This document shows positions 1-10,800 of a stretch of 33,534 nt of DNA, piece by piece. The notes under the pieces were generated by a model that was not told the DNA's origin, searched no databases, and was given only the letters and a program-made list of their open reading frames with translations. This DNA comes from a virus: positions 1-33,534 of the IMG/VR virus record IMGVR_UViG_3300010389_000064. The stretch is one strand, 5' to 3'. The translations under genes were made by a program, and so were the position numbers. How positions within the stretch are numbered: the stretch's first letter is position 1; each line of letters begins with the position of its first letter.

Positions 1-19
1 AGATGTGTATAAGAGACAG
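1..19 (+). other. Tn5 mosaic-end library adapter remnant
   Basis: The first 19 bases are exactly the Tn5 (Nextera) mosaic end, AGATGTGTATAAGAGACAG. This is a sequencing-library sequence and not phage DNA. It places an artificial in-frame stop (bases 10-12) just before the first open reading frame, so that frame is wrongly seen as closed on its left side. Phage sequence begins at about base 20. Confidence 0.95.
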
Positions 20-21
20 AT

Positions 22-1740
22 ATAATACCAAAAACAGATTTAGAAATAAAAAAAAGTTATACAAATGATGACGAGGTAATTGAAAATAACAAAATAAAAT
101 TTATCGATAGTATATTAAATGGAGAAAAAATAGTAACTGGAGTAACATCGAATACATTTAATTTTCACAATGAATTTGACTATGATGCTGATTCTTATTC
201 TTTGGGAGAAGGTACATTCAGGTATTATACGAATTCTGAAAATGAAACTGGAGAAATAGAAACTCTAAAAATAACTTCAGGGGGGAAAAATTATGAGCGA
301 CTCCCATATATTTCTTCCGTTTCATCTTCAACTGGAACTGGTGCTATATTATTACCACAAAGCAATACAATAGGTAAAATAAATTCTGGAAATATTACTG
401 ATATTGGATATGATTATTCAATTGATTCAACAATAAAGCCAAGAATTAAATTCCCAACAATTCTAAGAGTTGAGCCATTATCAGCTGTGGAATCCATAGA
501 AATCACTTCTCCCGGATTGAACTATAATACTTCTCCGGATCTGATAGTAATAGATGGATTTACTAATAGTGTAGTTGATGATATTTTCTTGGATTATGAC
601 ATACAAGAAAATTCTGTAAAAATCATCAAGAACACAAAAGGATTATACAATGTAGAGCCAAAAATTATTGCGATTAATAACTCAAATGGTCTAGGTATAA
701 GTTCTATACAATATGATAATTCAAATAAAACTGTTAAAGCATATATCAATAAACAGTTTAGTGATCCCGAAACTTTCCCATTTGTGATTGGTGATAATGT
801 TCTGATTGAAAATATATCAACATTAGAGTCTACAAGTAAAGGATATAATTCCAGAAATTACAATTACTCACTATTTCCTGTAATTGGAGTTAATACAAGT
901 TTAGGTGGTTCTGGTGCTTATGTGGAGTACTCACTCCAAAATTATATTACTGGATCAGACACTCCTGGAACATTTGATTCCAAAAATTCTTCTGGAAGAA
1001 TAATATCAGAAAAATCATTACCAAAATTTAAAACTACATTGTCTAAGAATTCTTATATCATTGGAGAGAATATTACTAGTGATATAGAAGATTTTGGAAA
1101 AGTTTTAAAATTTGATAAAAATAATGAATTTTTAACTGTGGAGACAAAAAATGAATTTAGAGTAAACTCTTTGATTGTTGGCGAGACATCAAAATCTCAG
1201 GCATTTATTCGTGAAATTTTTAGTAACGAATCTTTTTATCAAGTCAATTCATCATCAATTGTTGAAAGTGGATGGAATAGAGAAACTGGATTTTTGAACA
1301 ATGAATTGCAAAGAGTCCAAGATAGTGATTATTATCAGTATTTCTCGTATGCATTAAAATCTGAAGTTCCAATTCAAGAATGGAATGATGTGGTGAGCAA
1401 TCTTAATCACACACTAGGATTTAAAAAATTCAGCGATCTGGAAATGAATTCGTCCCCAGAAATTTCTGGTATCCAAACGGCACAAAATGATGGATTATTC
1501 TCTGCTACATGTGACTTAAATAATACAGTAGATATTGATTGTATACAAGATTATGATCTCGTCTCTGAAAATAGTTTGTATGTTGATGGTACATTAACAT
1601 CAGATGAAATCGCATTTAATTCTGTGATTTTGCAAGATTATTCGGAATCAATAGGCAATAGAGTATTGACCATAGATGACATAAGTGATGAATTCAATAC
1701 CTCAGTAACTAGAACCTTTGTAACATCATTCAACATATAA
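22..1740 (+). CDS. Large virion structural protein, 5'-truncated (baseplate-associated)
   Basis: The frame is open from the end of the adapter (base 22) to TAA at 1738-1740, giving 572 residues with no ATG near the left end. This is the C-terminal part of a larger protein. A TTG at 202 could be taken as a start, but coding continues upstream of it. The sequence is rich in Ser, Asn, Thr and Gly and holds Gly-Tyr type repeats (ITSGGKNY, ITSPGLNY) and a YYQYFSYALKSEVP stretch, both of which I recall from very large marine T4-like phage structural proteins. Its position just before gp8 suggests a baseplate wedge or tail component. The next gene continues in the same frame after this stop and two codons, so both may be parts of one ancestral protein. 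No enzymatic motif is visible. The exact T4 counterpart (gp6 or gp7) is not resolved. Confidence 0.75.
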   Translation: MIPKTDLEIKKSYTNDDEVIENNKIKFIDSILNGEKIVTGVTSNTFNFHNEFDYDADSYSLGEGTFRYYTNSENETGEIETLKITSGGKNYERLPYISSVSSSTGTGAILLPQSNTIGKINSGNITDIGYDYSIDSTIKPRIKFPTILRVEPLSAVESIEITSPGLNYNTSPDLIVIDGFTNSVVDDIFLDYDIQENSVKIIKNTKGLYNVEPKIIAINNSNGLGISSIQYDNSNKTVKAYINKQFSDPETFPFVIGDNVLIENISTLESTSKGYNSRNYNYSLFPVIGVNTSLGGSGAYVEYSLQNYITGSDTPGTFDSKNSSGRIISEKSLPKFKTTLSKNSYIIGENITSDIEDFGKVLKFDKNNEFLTVETKNEFRVNSLIVGETSKSQAFIREIFSNESFYQVNSSSIVESGWNRETGFLNNELQRVQDSDYYQYFSYALKSEVPIQEWNDVVSNLNHTLGFKKFSDLEMNSSPEISGIQTAQNDGLFSATCDLNNTVDIDCIQDYDLVSENSLYVDGTLTSDEIAFNSVILQDYSESIGNRVLTIDDISDEFNTSVTRTFVTSFNI

Positions 1741-1746
1741 TCCAAT

Positions 1747-4700
1747 ATGGCAACTAAAGTTAGAGCAAAGAAATTTTTTCTCACAGTACAAGATGATAGA
1801 TTCGAAGACAGAAAACAATCTTCTATTCTTTCAGTTTTGACCGATGGTAGTGAATTATATTTAAATCAATATGGGAAAATGTTTACTGAGGATGAACTAG
1901 GTAGTTTTGATATTATTAAAGTTGAGGATCAGGCTGTATTAGAATTTTATCCACTAGATGGGAGAAATACTGAGTATCAATATAGTTTTATATCATACGA
2001 CACAAAACAAAATATATTCGACAGCGATTCGTATAATTTTGGTAATACTGTAAATGTTTCATCTGACTTCTCCACTGTTGGTGCAGCATCTTCTCAGGTT
2101 ATATATCAAATTCCACAAAACTATACTTCTGCAAAAATTTTAGTTGAATTATCTTCACCAACTGGTGAAAATTATGAATACAATGAGATAAATTTGGTTT
2201 ATGACGGTTCTGAAGTTAATTTCTCAGAATTTGGCAGAATAACATCATCTAATGACCAATATAAAAATCTAGTTGGGATTGGAACTTATGATGTTATATC
2301 CACTGGATCTGGACTAGACTTAATTTTTTATTCTGATATTTCAAGCCCACTGAATTGTAATACATTTGGTGTTTCGATCGCAAGTACTAATTCTAGTGCT
2401 ATCAGTGCTAGGCCATTAAGGTACGCTAATGTGGGATCCAAAACTGTATCTATTGCATCATCCTCCGAACCAACTGCAGAGTTTGTTGCTTCATATTCAC
2501 TTAATTATAATTTTGCATATTTTGTAGTCCAAATTACTGATGTGACAAATAATGAGATTCAACTTTCGGAAATTGCAGTTCTTAATAATGAAATAACTTC
2601 GACAATTATCGAATATGGTAATGTATACTCTAATAATTCCTTAGGTGATTTCAATTCCACAGTTAGTACATCAGTTGAGTTACTGTTTACGCCAAATCCA
2701 GACATTGATGTTTCCATTACTTTACTGCAGCATTCTGTATCTTATCTACAGTTTGCATCATTCCCTGTTTCAATTAGCTTTAAAAATGCAGAGCTATCAA
2801 CTGGAATTAGTAAATTTTCATCAAGTAGTGACTTAAACTTTAAAAAAGATTTTGATTTGACTCATAAATTTGCACCAATTTTTGAGAGAAGATTTAATGG
2901 CTCTGTGGAGTATACAACTTCAAATTTATCTGGAGTGGATTTAGAGAATGATTTGATTTATATTCCAGGTCATTTTTTTAATAGTGGGGAAAAAGTAACC
3001 TATAAATCAGATTTATTTTCATTTATTCAACTATCAACGACTGAACTTTCTTCTACTGCTGGCGTTGGCACTAATATCATTAATGTTAATTCTGTAATAG
3101 GAATAGAAGCAAATGATTACTTTAGTGATTCATATATTCCAATTATTTCTATAAATGGAAATTCAGTTTCTTTGGCTAGTACAATCTCTTCTGAAATTAC
3201 GGTCGGTTCTGCGGTTACTTTTTATGGTCTTTTTGAGTCGGATTCCACTGAAGTTTCCACTCTTTCCAGTATTGGCATCGCAAACACATACATTTCTGGA
3301 ATTGGAATAACTGATAAGTTGAGTGGAGATCTTTATGTCTACAAATTTGACAATAAATTTATTGGATTATGTACTTCTCCAAGTGATGCATTAGCTACAT
3401 CACCAAATTTAATTGATTTGACTTCAGTTGGGATTGGTGATAACCATTATATCACAGCGACAAATCAAAATGCAAAGTGCATAATTCTCATTGATAATGT
3501 AATTCAATCTCCAATCGTTTCAACTGGAATTACAGCAACCATTCAAAATGACTTAGAACTTTTAGATACAACTCTGTATTTTTCTGGAATAAGTTCATTT
3601 TTTGGCGGTGATCTCATAAAAATTGATGATGAGATCATGAAAATAACTTCAGTTGGAGTTGGTAGTACAAATTTCGTTGAAGTGGAAAGACCTGTTATGG
3701 GAACTATTTTATCTGATCATCAAAAAGACTCTTTGATAAGAAAACTAAAAGGAAATTATAACATAGTAAACAGCAGAATATATTTTTCTGAAGCTCCTTA
3801 TGGACCAATATACGATGAAGTCAACGGAGATGTAAACATAAGATCCACATTCCAAGGTAGAGTTTTCTTAAGATCTGGAGTTCCTGGGTCTGATGAGAGT
3901 ACTTATGAGAAAAATTATGTTTTTGATGATATAAATTCGCAATTTGATGCAGTAACAAAGGACTTTGCTCTGAAATCAAATGGACAAGATATAACCGGAT
4001 TTTCAACATCTAACTCAGTTTTACTGGTCAATAGTATATTCCAAAGCCCAGAGGATAATTATAATTTATCCGAATTTGGGTCAGAAACGCAAGTCAATTT
4101 TACTGGAACTGCAACATCCGCACTTTATGATCCGAATAATGCCGGAGTTCCAAGAGGTGGAATCATCGTATCTGTTGGTTCTAGTAATGGTTTTGGATAT
4201 CAGCCATTAATTTCCGCTGGTGGGACGGCAATAGTATCAGTTGCCGGAACAATTCAGTCAATCAGTATTGGAAATAGTGGATCTGGATATCGATATGGTA
4301 TTCAACCAATAGTAAGAGTTGGAGTACAAACTCTAAGTACCGAATCACCAAACATAGAATATGTTGGTATAGCTTCTATAGTTGGTGGTAACATCGTTAG
4401 TGTTGCGATAACAAATCCAGGAGCTGGATACACATCAACAAATCCACCACAAGTTGTTTTTGATAGTCCTTTATCTTATTCCAATCTTAACCTGACTCAC
4501 ACATCAAATAGTAGTGGTGTTGGGACACAAGCAAAAATTGATATTGTTGTTGGCCAAGGATCTAGTGTAATTGATTTTACAATAAAAAATTATGGATATT
4601 CTTACGAAATTGGTGATATACTAACTATAGAAACAGGCGGATTAAGTGGTATACCAACAGACACATCAAAATTATTTGAGCCATTTTTAATTATTGTAGA

Positions 4701-6243
4701 TAGAACTTTCGCAGACGAATTTAGTGGATGGTCAGTAGGAGAACTACAAAAATTAGATGATATAGATTCTTTGTTTGATGGATTTAGGCGATCATTTCCA
4801 ATATCAGATAACGGAAATAGATTTGCAATCATAACAAAAGATGGATCAAATATTGATCTCAAATCTGCATTATTAATTTTTATCAATGATGTCCTACAAG
4901 AACCTGATGTTGCATATACATTTAATGGTGGAAGTATAATTACATTTACCGAAGCACCAAAAAGTGGAGATAAATGTAGAATTATATTCTATAAAGGAAC
5001 TCCAAATATTGATGTGGTTGATGTTGATGTATTAGAAACAGTTAAAGTTGGGGATACACTTAAACTAGTAGGAGATCAATACAAATCAATAGAAAATAAT
5101 CGACTTGTAACAGATATTATTCTCCCAGATACAACAGAAACGAGTCCATATAACTCAATTGGTGTTACTTCGGATCTTCAATTACTAAGGCCAGTAAAAT
5201 GGTGCAAGCAAAGAAATGATACTATAATTGATGGCATTGAAGTCAACAAAGATAGAATAAGATATGAACCAGATATCTTCCCGGTGAGTAATCTAATTCA
5301 ATCTGTGAGTGTTGGTTCAACTCAAATTTTTGTGGATTCAATTAAAACTATATTTGATCCAGAATCTGAGAATGTATCGGAAGCAATCACAAATAAGATT
5401 GAGATTGTCGATAATAATGAATTATCTGTTGCAATTGCCACAGCTATAGTCTCTGCTTCTGGTACAATACAATCTGTTGATATAATCGATGGGGGAGTTG
5501 GATATACAACAAATCCTGCGATTTATGTTCAGTCTCCAATTGGAATCGGTTCTACTGGAATTGCATCTCTCGTGTCCTCCATTACTTCGGGTATAGTAAC
5601 CACAATAACAGTCACTTCACCTGGATTTGGGTATACACCCACAAATCCACCAGTGATTCTTATTGAATCTCCAAAACTTACAAGAGAATATATTGAAGAT
5701 GTCTCTTATTTTGGAGATTTTGGAATCATTTCCGGAATCAGTACAGCAAATGTTGGACTAGCTTCCACTGCTTTAGTTTTTGACTTGCATATACCACAAG
5801 ATTCTTATTTAAGAAATCTTTCAATCACAGATCCAATTATAACAGAAAGTCAACTAGAAGAAGGATACTATTTTAAAGTATCAAATTCAAGTGTTGGAAA
5901 TGGAGTAACTTCACTTAGAAATGGTGGAACTGTGATCGGAATTGGAACCACCGGAATAGACAATATCTATCAGGTTATTTCCGTTTCAACTGGAACAACT
6001 GATGTTTATGGTGTTGGTGGTGCTACAGTTGCGAAGGTAACTGTCAGTATTTCTGATTATAATGGATTGACTGGTATTGGCTACAGCAATTATTATGGAG
6101 ATTATAGTTGGGGACTTATTAATATTCCAAATATCACAAATTCTTTCTCTGTTGAAAGTGATTATGGTGTAGTTGGATTGAATAGTACTCCAATTGTTAG
6201 ACGATACAATCAACTTAGAATTCAAAATTATAATGATCTATAA
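1747..6243 (+). CDS. Giant virion structural protein (1498 aa), probably baseplate
   Basis: This encodes 1498 residues starting at an ATG six bases after the previous stop and in the same frame. There is no recognisable Shine-Dalgarno sequence, so translation may depend on coupling or readthrough. The N-terminus (KKFFLTVQDDRFEDRKQ) looks like an internal domain boundary and not a typical N-terminus. Residues of about 800-965 and 1235-1320 hold Gly-Tyr repeats (GSGYRYG, PGAGYTS, GGVGYTT, PGFGYTP). A DDEIMKITSV...VERPVMGT module lies at about residues 605-660. There are no catalytic motifs, signal peptide or membrane segments. Its position before gp8 points to a baseplate wedge or a tail-surface protein. 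T4 gp7 is also a very large wedge protein beside gp8, but I cannot confirm homology by eye. It is a large beta-rich phage structural protein of unresolved exact role. Confidence 0.8.
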   Translation: MATKVRAKKFFLTVQDDRFEDRKQSSILSVLTDGSELYLNQYGKMFTEDELGSFDIIKVEDQAVLEFYPLDGRNTEYQYSFISYDTKQNIFDSDSYNFGNTVNVSSDFSTVGAASSQVIYQIPQNYTSAKILVELSSPTGENYEYNEINLVYDGSEVNFSEFGRITSSNDQYKNLVGIGTYDVISTGSGLDLIFYSDISSPLNCNTFGVSIASTNSSAISARPLRYANVGSKTVSIASSSEPTAEFVASYSLNYNFAYFVVQITDVTNNEIQLSEIAVLNNEITSTIIEYGNVYSNNSLGDFNSTVSTSVELLFTPNPDIDVSITLLQHSVSYLQFASFPVSISFKNAELSTGISKFSSSSDLNFKKDFDLTHKFAPIFERRFNGSVEYTTSNLSGVDLENDLIYIPGHFFNSGEKVTYKSDLFSFIQLSTTELSSTAGVGTNIINVNSVIGIEANDYFSDSYIPIISINGNSVSLASTISSEITVGSAVTFYGLFESDSTEVSTLSSIGIANTYISGIGITDKLSGDLYVYKFDNKFIGLCTSPSDALATSPNLIDLTSVGIGDNHYITATNQNAKCIILIDNVIQSPIVSTGITATIQNDLELLDTTLYFSGISSFFGGDLIKIDDEIMKITSVGVGSTNFVEVERPVMGTILSDHQKDSLIRKLKGNYNIVNSRIYFSEAPYGPIYDEVNGDVNIRSTFQGRVFLRSGVPGSDESTYEKNYVFDDINSQFDAVTKDFALKSNGQDITGFSTSNSVLLVNSIFQSPEDNYNLSEFGSETQVNFTGTATSALYDPNNAGVPRGGIIVSVGSSNGFGYQPLISAGGTAIVSVAGTIQSISIGNSGSGYRYGIQPIVRVGVQTLSTESPNIEYVGIASIVGGNIVSVAITNPGAGYTSTNPPQVVFDSPLSYSNLNLTHTSNSSGVGTQAKIDIVVGQGSSVIDFTIKNYGYSYEIGDILTIETGGLSGIPTDTSKLFEPFLIIVDRTFADEFSGWSVGELQKLDDIDSLFDGFRRSFPISDNGNRFAIITKDGSNIDLKSALLIFINDVLQEPDVAYTFNGGSIITFTEAPKSGDKCRIIFYKGTPNIDVVDVDVLETVKVGDTLKLVGDQYKSIENNRLVTDIILPDTTETSPYNSIGVTSDLQLLRPVKWCKQRNDTIIDGIEVNKDRIRYEPDIFPVSNLIQSVSVGSTQIFVDSIKTIFDPESENVSEAITNKIEIVDNNELSVAIATAIVSASGTIQSVDIIDGGVGYTTNPAIYVQSPIGIGSTGIASLVSSITSGIVTTITVTSPGFGYTPTNPPVILIESPKLTREYIEDVSYFGDFGIISGISTANVGLASTALVFDLHIPQDSYLRNLSITDPIITESQLEEGYYFKVSNSSVGNGVTSLRNGGTVIGIGTTGIDNIYQVISVSTGTTDVYGVGGATVAKVTVSISDYNGLTGIGYSNYYGDYSWGLINIPNITNSFSVESDYGVVGLNSTPIVRRYNQLRIQNYNDL
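4160..4640 (+). repeat. Gly-Tyr repeat module array inside the 1498-aa structural protein
   Basis: Degenerate protein repeats of about 45-60 residues follow a pattern of I-x-I/V-x-x-x-G-x-G-Y-x-x-x-P-x-V. Examples read here are NGFGYQP, GSGYRYG, PGAGYTSTNPPQVVF and YGYSYEIGD. A second cluster lies at about 5460-5670 (GGVGYTTNPAIYVQSP, PGFGYTPTNPPVILIESP). The same repeat type is found in gp14, gp8, the DUF4815 protein and the partial first gene. Confidence 0.7.
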
Positions 6244-6246
6244 CAT

Positions 6247-6255
6247 TAATAAATA
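6247..6255 (+). promoter_or_regulatory. Candidate T4-type late promoter before gp8
   Basis: TAATAAATA matches the T4 late promoter element TATAAATA in all but one position. It ends 20 bases before the gp8 ATG and starts just after the previous stop codon. T4 late transcripts begin shortly downstream of this element, so the leader would be very short. The motif is common in AT-rich DNA, and the support here comes from its repeated placement before gene starts. Confidence 0.5.
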
Positions 6256-6274
6256 CAAAAAAGTCTGTAAGTAA

Positions 6275-7813
6275 ATGTCTGCGATTATAACAGATCAATT
6301 TAGAATTTTAAGTGCGGAGAATTTTTCTCTTTCAGTTGCATCAACTGCAAATGCATATTACTCTTTTGTTGGATTAACAAATTCAACCGAGTATAAAACT
6401 GACTGGGAACAAACTCCACTATCTCCGATTGACTCGTTTGATAATTATAATGATGTTTGGGACACCATAATTGGATTAAAAAAAATAAATTCAGATGATG
6501 TCAGACAAGTAATCAGAAGAATTGATTGGGTATCTGGTGATATATATGACATGTATCGTCATGATATAAGTAGAAATAACTTGTCAAGACCGTCTAATAA
6601 AACAAGTCTCTACGAATCAAATTTTTATGTGGTGAATAGTGATTATAGAGTTTATATTTGTTTACATAATGGAACTGACCCAGAAAATCCAAATGGCAGA
6701 CCTTCTCTGGATGAGCCCACATTTACTGATTTGGAGCCAAGGCCAGCTGGAGTAAGTGGTGATGGTTATATCTGGAAATACTTATACACAATTAAGCCAA
6801 ACGATATTATAAAATTTGATTCTCTAAATTATATTCCAACACCAAAAAATTGGGATACAAATACTGAAAATGCCTCCATTAGGGAGAATGCCGATAGTTC
6901 TCCCAGTGGACAACTTAAAATTATTACTGTCACAAATAGAGGAAGTGGTTTAGGAACATCAAGATCTTATACAAATGTGCCAATTGTGGGAGATGGTTCT
7001 GGCGCAGAAGCAACTATTGTAGTTGGAAATGATTCCACTGTAGAATCGATTAATGTAACATCAGGTGGCCAAAATTATACCTATGGTATAGTCGATATAA
7101 CCTCTGCTGGATTAACTGGAGATGCATTACCAAGTTTTGATGTGATTATTCCTCCACCTGGTGGACACGGAAAAAATATCTACAGAGAACTTGGCGCAAA
7201 AAATATCTTAGTTTATTCTAGAATAGAAAATGATAACTTAAATCCGGATTTTATCACTGGTAATAAGATCGCTAGAGTTGGAATCATAAAGAATCCTGTT
7301 TCATTTGATACAACTAGTACTTTAATCACACAAAAAGCAAGTAACACATATGCGATAAAATTATCTGGAGATTATGAAACTGCAACATTTCTCCCAAACT
7401 CTAGAATAACACAAACTGTTTCTGGAATTGGAACTGCAGTTGGTAGAGTAGTTTCTTATGATAATAGAACAGGAGTATTGAAATATTGGCAAGATAGAAG
7501 TATTGTTGGATTTGAAACTGGAGGAAGTTCTTTGGCTTATACTCCAGAATTTGGATTAAATCTTATTAGATTCTCATCTTCTGGCGGAACCATCAATGGA
7601 GCTTCAAACAATTTATCTATAGATACTGCTTTCACTGGTTTCAGTACCACCATAAATAATATGACATACAATCTTGGTCAATATTTTGCAAATGGTCTAG
7701 CAAACCCAGAAGTCAAAAAATATTCTGGTGAATTAATTTATATTGACAATCGACCATCAATTACTAGATCACAAAACCAAAAAGAAGATATCAAAGTTAT
7801 TTTGCAATTCTAA
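6275..7813 (+). CDS. gp8: Baseplate wedge protein gp8
   Basis: This 512-residue protein is recognised as the T4 gp8 family, a structural subunit of the baseplate wedge. T4 gp8 has a GDGYVWEYLF segment and a C-terminus near SGEMIYMENRP; here GDGYIWKYL is at residues 162-170 and SGELIYIDNRP lies close to the C-terminus. The N-terminal third (NDVWDTIIGLKKI, VIRRIDW) also matches the family. At 512 residues it is much longer than T4 gp8 (about 334). The extra length is central and includes Gly-rich repeats (VTNRGSGLG at about 215, VTSGGQNYTYG at about 265) of the kind seen in neighbouring proteins. It follows the giant structural gene by 31 bases and precedes the DUF4815 gene by 9 bases. The start is supported by the upstream late-promoter-like motif. 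Confidence 0.92.
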   Translation: MSAIITDQFRILSAENFSLSVASTANAYYSFVGLTNSTEYKTDWEQTPLSPIDSFDNYNDVWDTIIGLKKINSDDVRQVIRRIDWVSGDIYDMYRHDISRNNLSRPSNKTSLYESNFYVVNSDYRVYICLHNGTDPENPNGRPSLDEPTFTDLEPRPAGVSGDGYIWKYLYTIKPNDIIKFDSLNYIPTPKNWDTNTENASIRENADSSPSGQLKIITVTNRGSGLGTSRSYTNVPIVGDGSGAEATIVVGNDSTVESINVTSGGQNYTYGIVDITSAGLTGDALPSFDVIIPPPGGHGKNIYRELGAKNILVYSRIENDNLNPDFITGNKIARVGIIKNPVSFDTTSTLITQKASNTYAIKLSGDYETATFLPNSRITQTVSGIGTAVGRVVSYDNRTGVLKYWQDRSIVGFETGGSSLAYTPEFGLNLIRFSSSGGTINGASNNLSIDTAFTGFSTTINNMTYNLGQYFANGLANPEVKKYSGELIYIDNRPSITRSQNQKEDIKVILQF

Positions 7814-7822
7814 GTAAGGATT

Positions 7823-10800
7823 ATGCCACAAGAAACTAATCTCAATGTATCACCATATTTTGACGACTTTGATAAGAGTAATAGTTACTATAGAGTTTTG
7901 TTTAAGCCTGGATATCCAGTACAGGCTAGAGAACTAACAACATTACAATCAATATTACAAAATCAAGTAGAACAATTTGGCTCTCACTTTTTCAAAGAAG
8001 GTGCAAAAGTAATACCTGGACAATTAACTTATGTTAGTAACTTTTATGCCGTAGAAGTAAATGATGAGTTTTCCGGAACTCCGGTTGGTTTATACCTGAA
8101 TAATCTTGTTGGTACCATAATTTATGGGAGATCATCTGGAGTAAAGGCAAAAGTTATCAAGGTAATAACAGCAGAAGAATCCGAAAGAGGAAACATAACC
8201 CTATATGTAGATTACTTGGAATCTTCTTCTAGTGATCTATCGAGAAGAGAATTTTCTGATGGAGAAGTTTTATATTCTGATACCGCAATACAATTTGGAA
8301 ATACTTTCATTTCTTCTGGTGAGGGCTTTGCATCCACAATATCAACAAATTCTACATCAACTGGATCTGCATTTGCTCTATCGAATGGTGTTTATTTTTT
8401 AAGAGGTACATTTGTAGAAGTACAAGATGAGATATTGGTTCTCGATCAATATACCAATAAACCAAGTTATAGAGTTGGATTATTGGTTAATGAAGAAATC
8501 ACAACTTCTGATGATGACCCATCATTGACAGATAATGCTCAAGGTTTTAATAATTATTCCGCTCCAGGTGCAGACAGATTAAAAATCACTGCAACATTAT
8601 TCAAAAAAGATATTAATGATTTCGACAATGCAAACTTTGTTCAGCTAGCAACTGTACGAAACGGCGTTTTAAGAGAGATAAACAACAATACAGATTATAA
8701 TATTCTTGGCGACGAATTGGCAAAAAGGACATTTGATGAATCTGGACATTATTATATTAAATCATTTACAACATATTGTAAGGAAAGTTTAAATGATGGT
8801 ATTGGAAATGGTGGGATATTTAAAGAAGGTGAATTAACTTATTCTGGATCGGTACCTAGTGAAGATCTAGCGATTTATAAAGTGAGTCCTGGCAAAGCCT
8901 ATGTTAAAGGTTATGAAGTTGACTTTCAGGGACCAACTTTACTAGATGTGCCAAAACCAAGAACCACAAAAACTGTACAAAGTCAAGCAGTCAACTTTGG
9001 TTTCAATCCAACATTAACTGTAAATAATGTAACTGGTTCACCTTTCATTGAATTCAATACATCAAATACACTCAGCCTAAGGAGTGAAAGAGTTTCCAGT
9101 GACCCAGGATCTGCTGCAGGTGAGGAAATTGGTATTGCTAGAGTTTATGACTTTGTTCTCGAACAAGGTGGATATGATGTAGAAAATCTAGAGACCAATA
9201 GATGGGATTTAACTCTATTTGATGTCCAAACATATTCAAAATTAACCTTAAGTGAGCCTGTTACCTTAACTATACCAACTTATATCCAAGGAGAGCAAAC
9301 TGGCGCTACTGGATATCTAAAAGATGTAGTATCTAGTGCAAGTACAATAACAGTTTATCAAATTAGAGGAGAATTTTCAGAAAAAGAAAATATCATTATT
9401 AGTACTTCAAATGAAAATGAATCTTCAAGATATGTAACAAATATTAAAAATTATGGTATATCGGATGTAAAGTCTGTATATTCATCTAGTGTCGGATCTG
9501 GAATTACATTCACTGCAGATACTGTACAGTCTATATCCAACATTATCGGTAATGCAACAATAACTCAAGCTAGTGGTGGCATTTCTACAGTCACTGTAAA
9601 TGGTGCTAATATATCTGGTATTGTAACGACGGGAAATATCATAAGATATAGTCAACCAGGAATTTCTACAGCCGCTTTCGCAAAAGTTGAAGATGTTTTT
9701 TATCTCGCATCTGAATTTCAAATTTCTCCCGTTGAAAGTGTCGTAGGTGTTGCATATGGGAACTTACCAACATCAGAAATTAACATAACTGACTTATCAG
9801 TAGTTACAACTAAATTACAATCCAGTGGAGATAGCGGAAATTCAGCAAGTAATAACTCACTTTTTAGTGCTTTACCAAAATCAAACATAGAATCAGTAAA
9901 TCTCGATGAATCTCAAATAACTATAAGAAAACAATTTAATAATATTAATATATCCAGCAATTCTACAGATCCAATTGATGCTGGACAGAATGAAGTATTT
10001 TTACCATTTGATGAAGAGAGATATATTCTTATCAGAAGTGATGGTACTCTCGAAACTTTAACCTCTGATAAATTTGAATTCCAGTCTGGATCTACAAGAT
10101 TGGTAATCAATAACTTAGGTTCAAATGACACTGGTGCAGTTTTGATTGCCACACTCAGAAAAACGAAAATTAAATCAAAATCAAAGAAAAAGAAAATAGT
10201 AGATAGTATTATAATAAATAAATCTTCAAATTCATATTCTGGAATCGGACAATCTACCACAAATGATGGACTCACATATGGAAATTATCCCTATGGAACT
10301 AGAGTACAAGATAAGGAGATTTGTTTAAATTATCCAGATATTAATTTACTTTATGGTGTGTTTGAATCTAAGGACTCTAGTGATCCAGATTCCCCATCCG
10401 CAACAATTGGTTCTATGGATGGGGCTTCTGCCACTACAAACGACTTAATAATTGGGGAAACTTTAATTGGATCTATAAGTGGTGCAAGAGCACTTTATGT
10501 AGAAAGAAAGAGTGATACATCAATTGGATATATTTATGAAAATAATATTAATTTTATCAATGGAGAACTCGTATCATTTACTCAATCTAATGTTAATGGA
10601 GTTATTGGATCTATTAATGTTGGGAGTAATAATATTACTGATAGGTATAGACTCGACAATGGCCAACGAGAGACATATTTAGATTATTCCAGACTTATAA
10701 GAAACGCATCATCCCCGGAACCAGAAAGAAAATTAAAAGTCTTTTTCATGCGTGGGTTCTTTGAACTTTCAGACGATGGTGATATTACAACTGTTAATTC

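Noticed and set aside
202-204. TTG as start of the first gene
   Set aside because: The frame is open upstream to the adapter, and the only upstream stop is made by adapter bases, so the gene is 5'-truncated and does not start here.
2645-2836. 63-codon + strand frame inside the 1498-aa gene
   Set aside because: It is another frame of a gene with clear protein-level repeats, with no independent signal.
10196-10230. ATAAATA-like motifs inside coding regions as promoters
   Set aside because: Such motifs are expected many times by chance in DNA this AT-rich; only those in gaps and at regular distance to a start were kept.
9913-10275. 120-codon minus-strand open frame and other reverse-strand frames
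   Set aside because: They lie opposite strongly supported structural genes, have low-complexity hydrophobic translations and no family match or ribosome-binding site. All real genes here read on the + strand.
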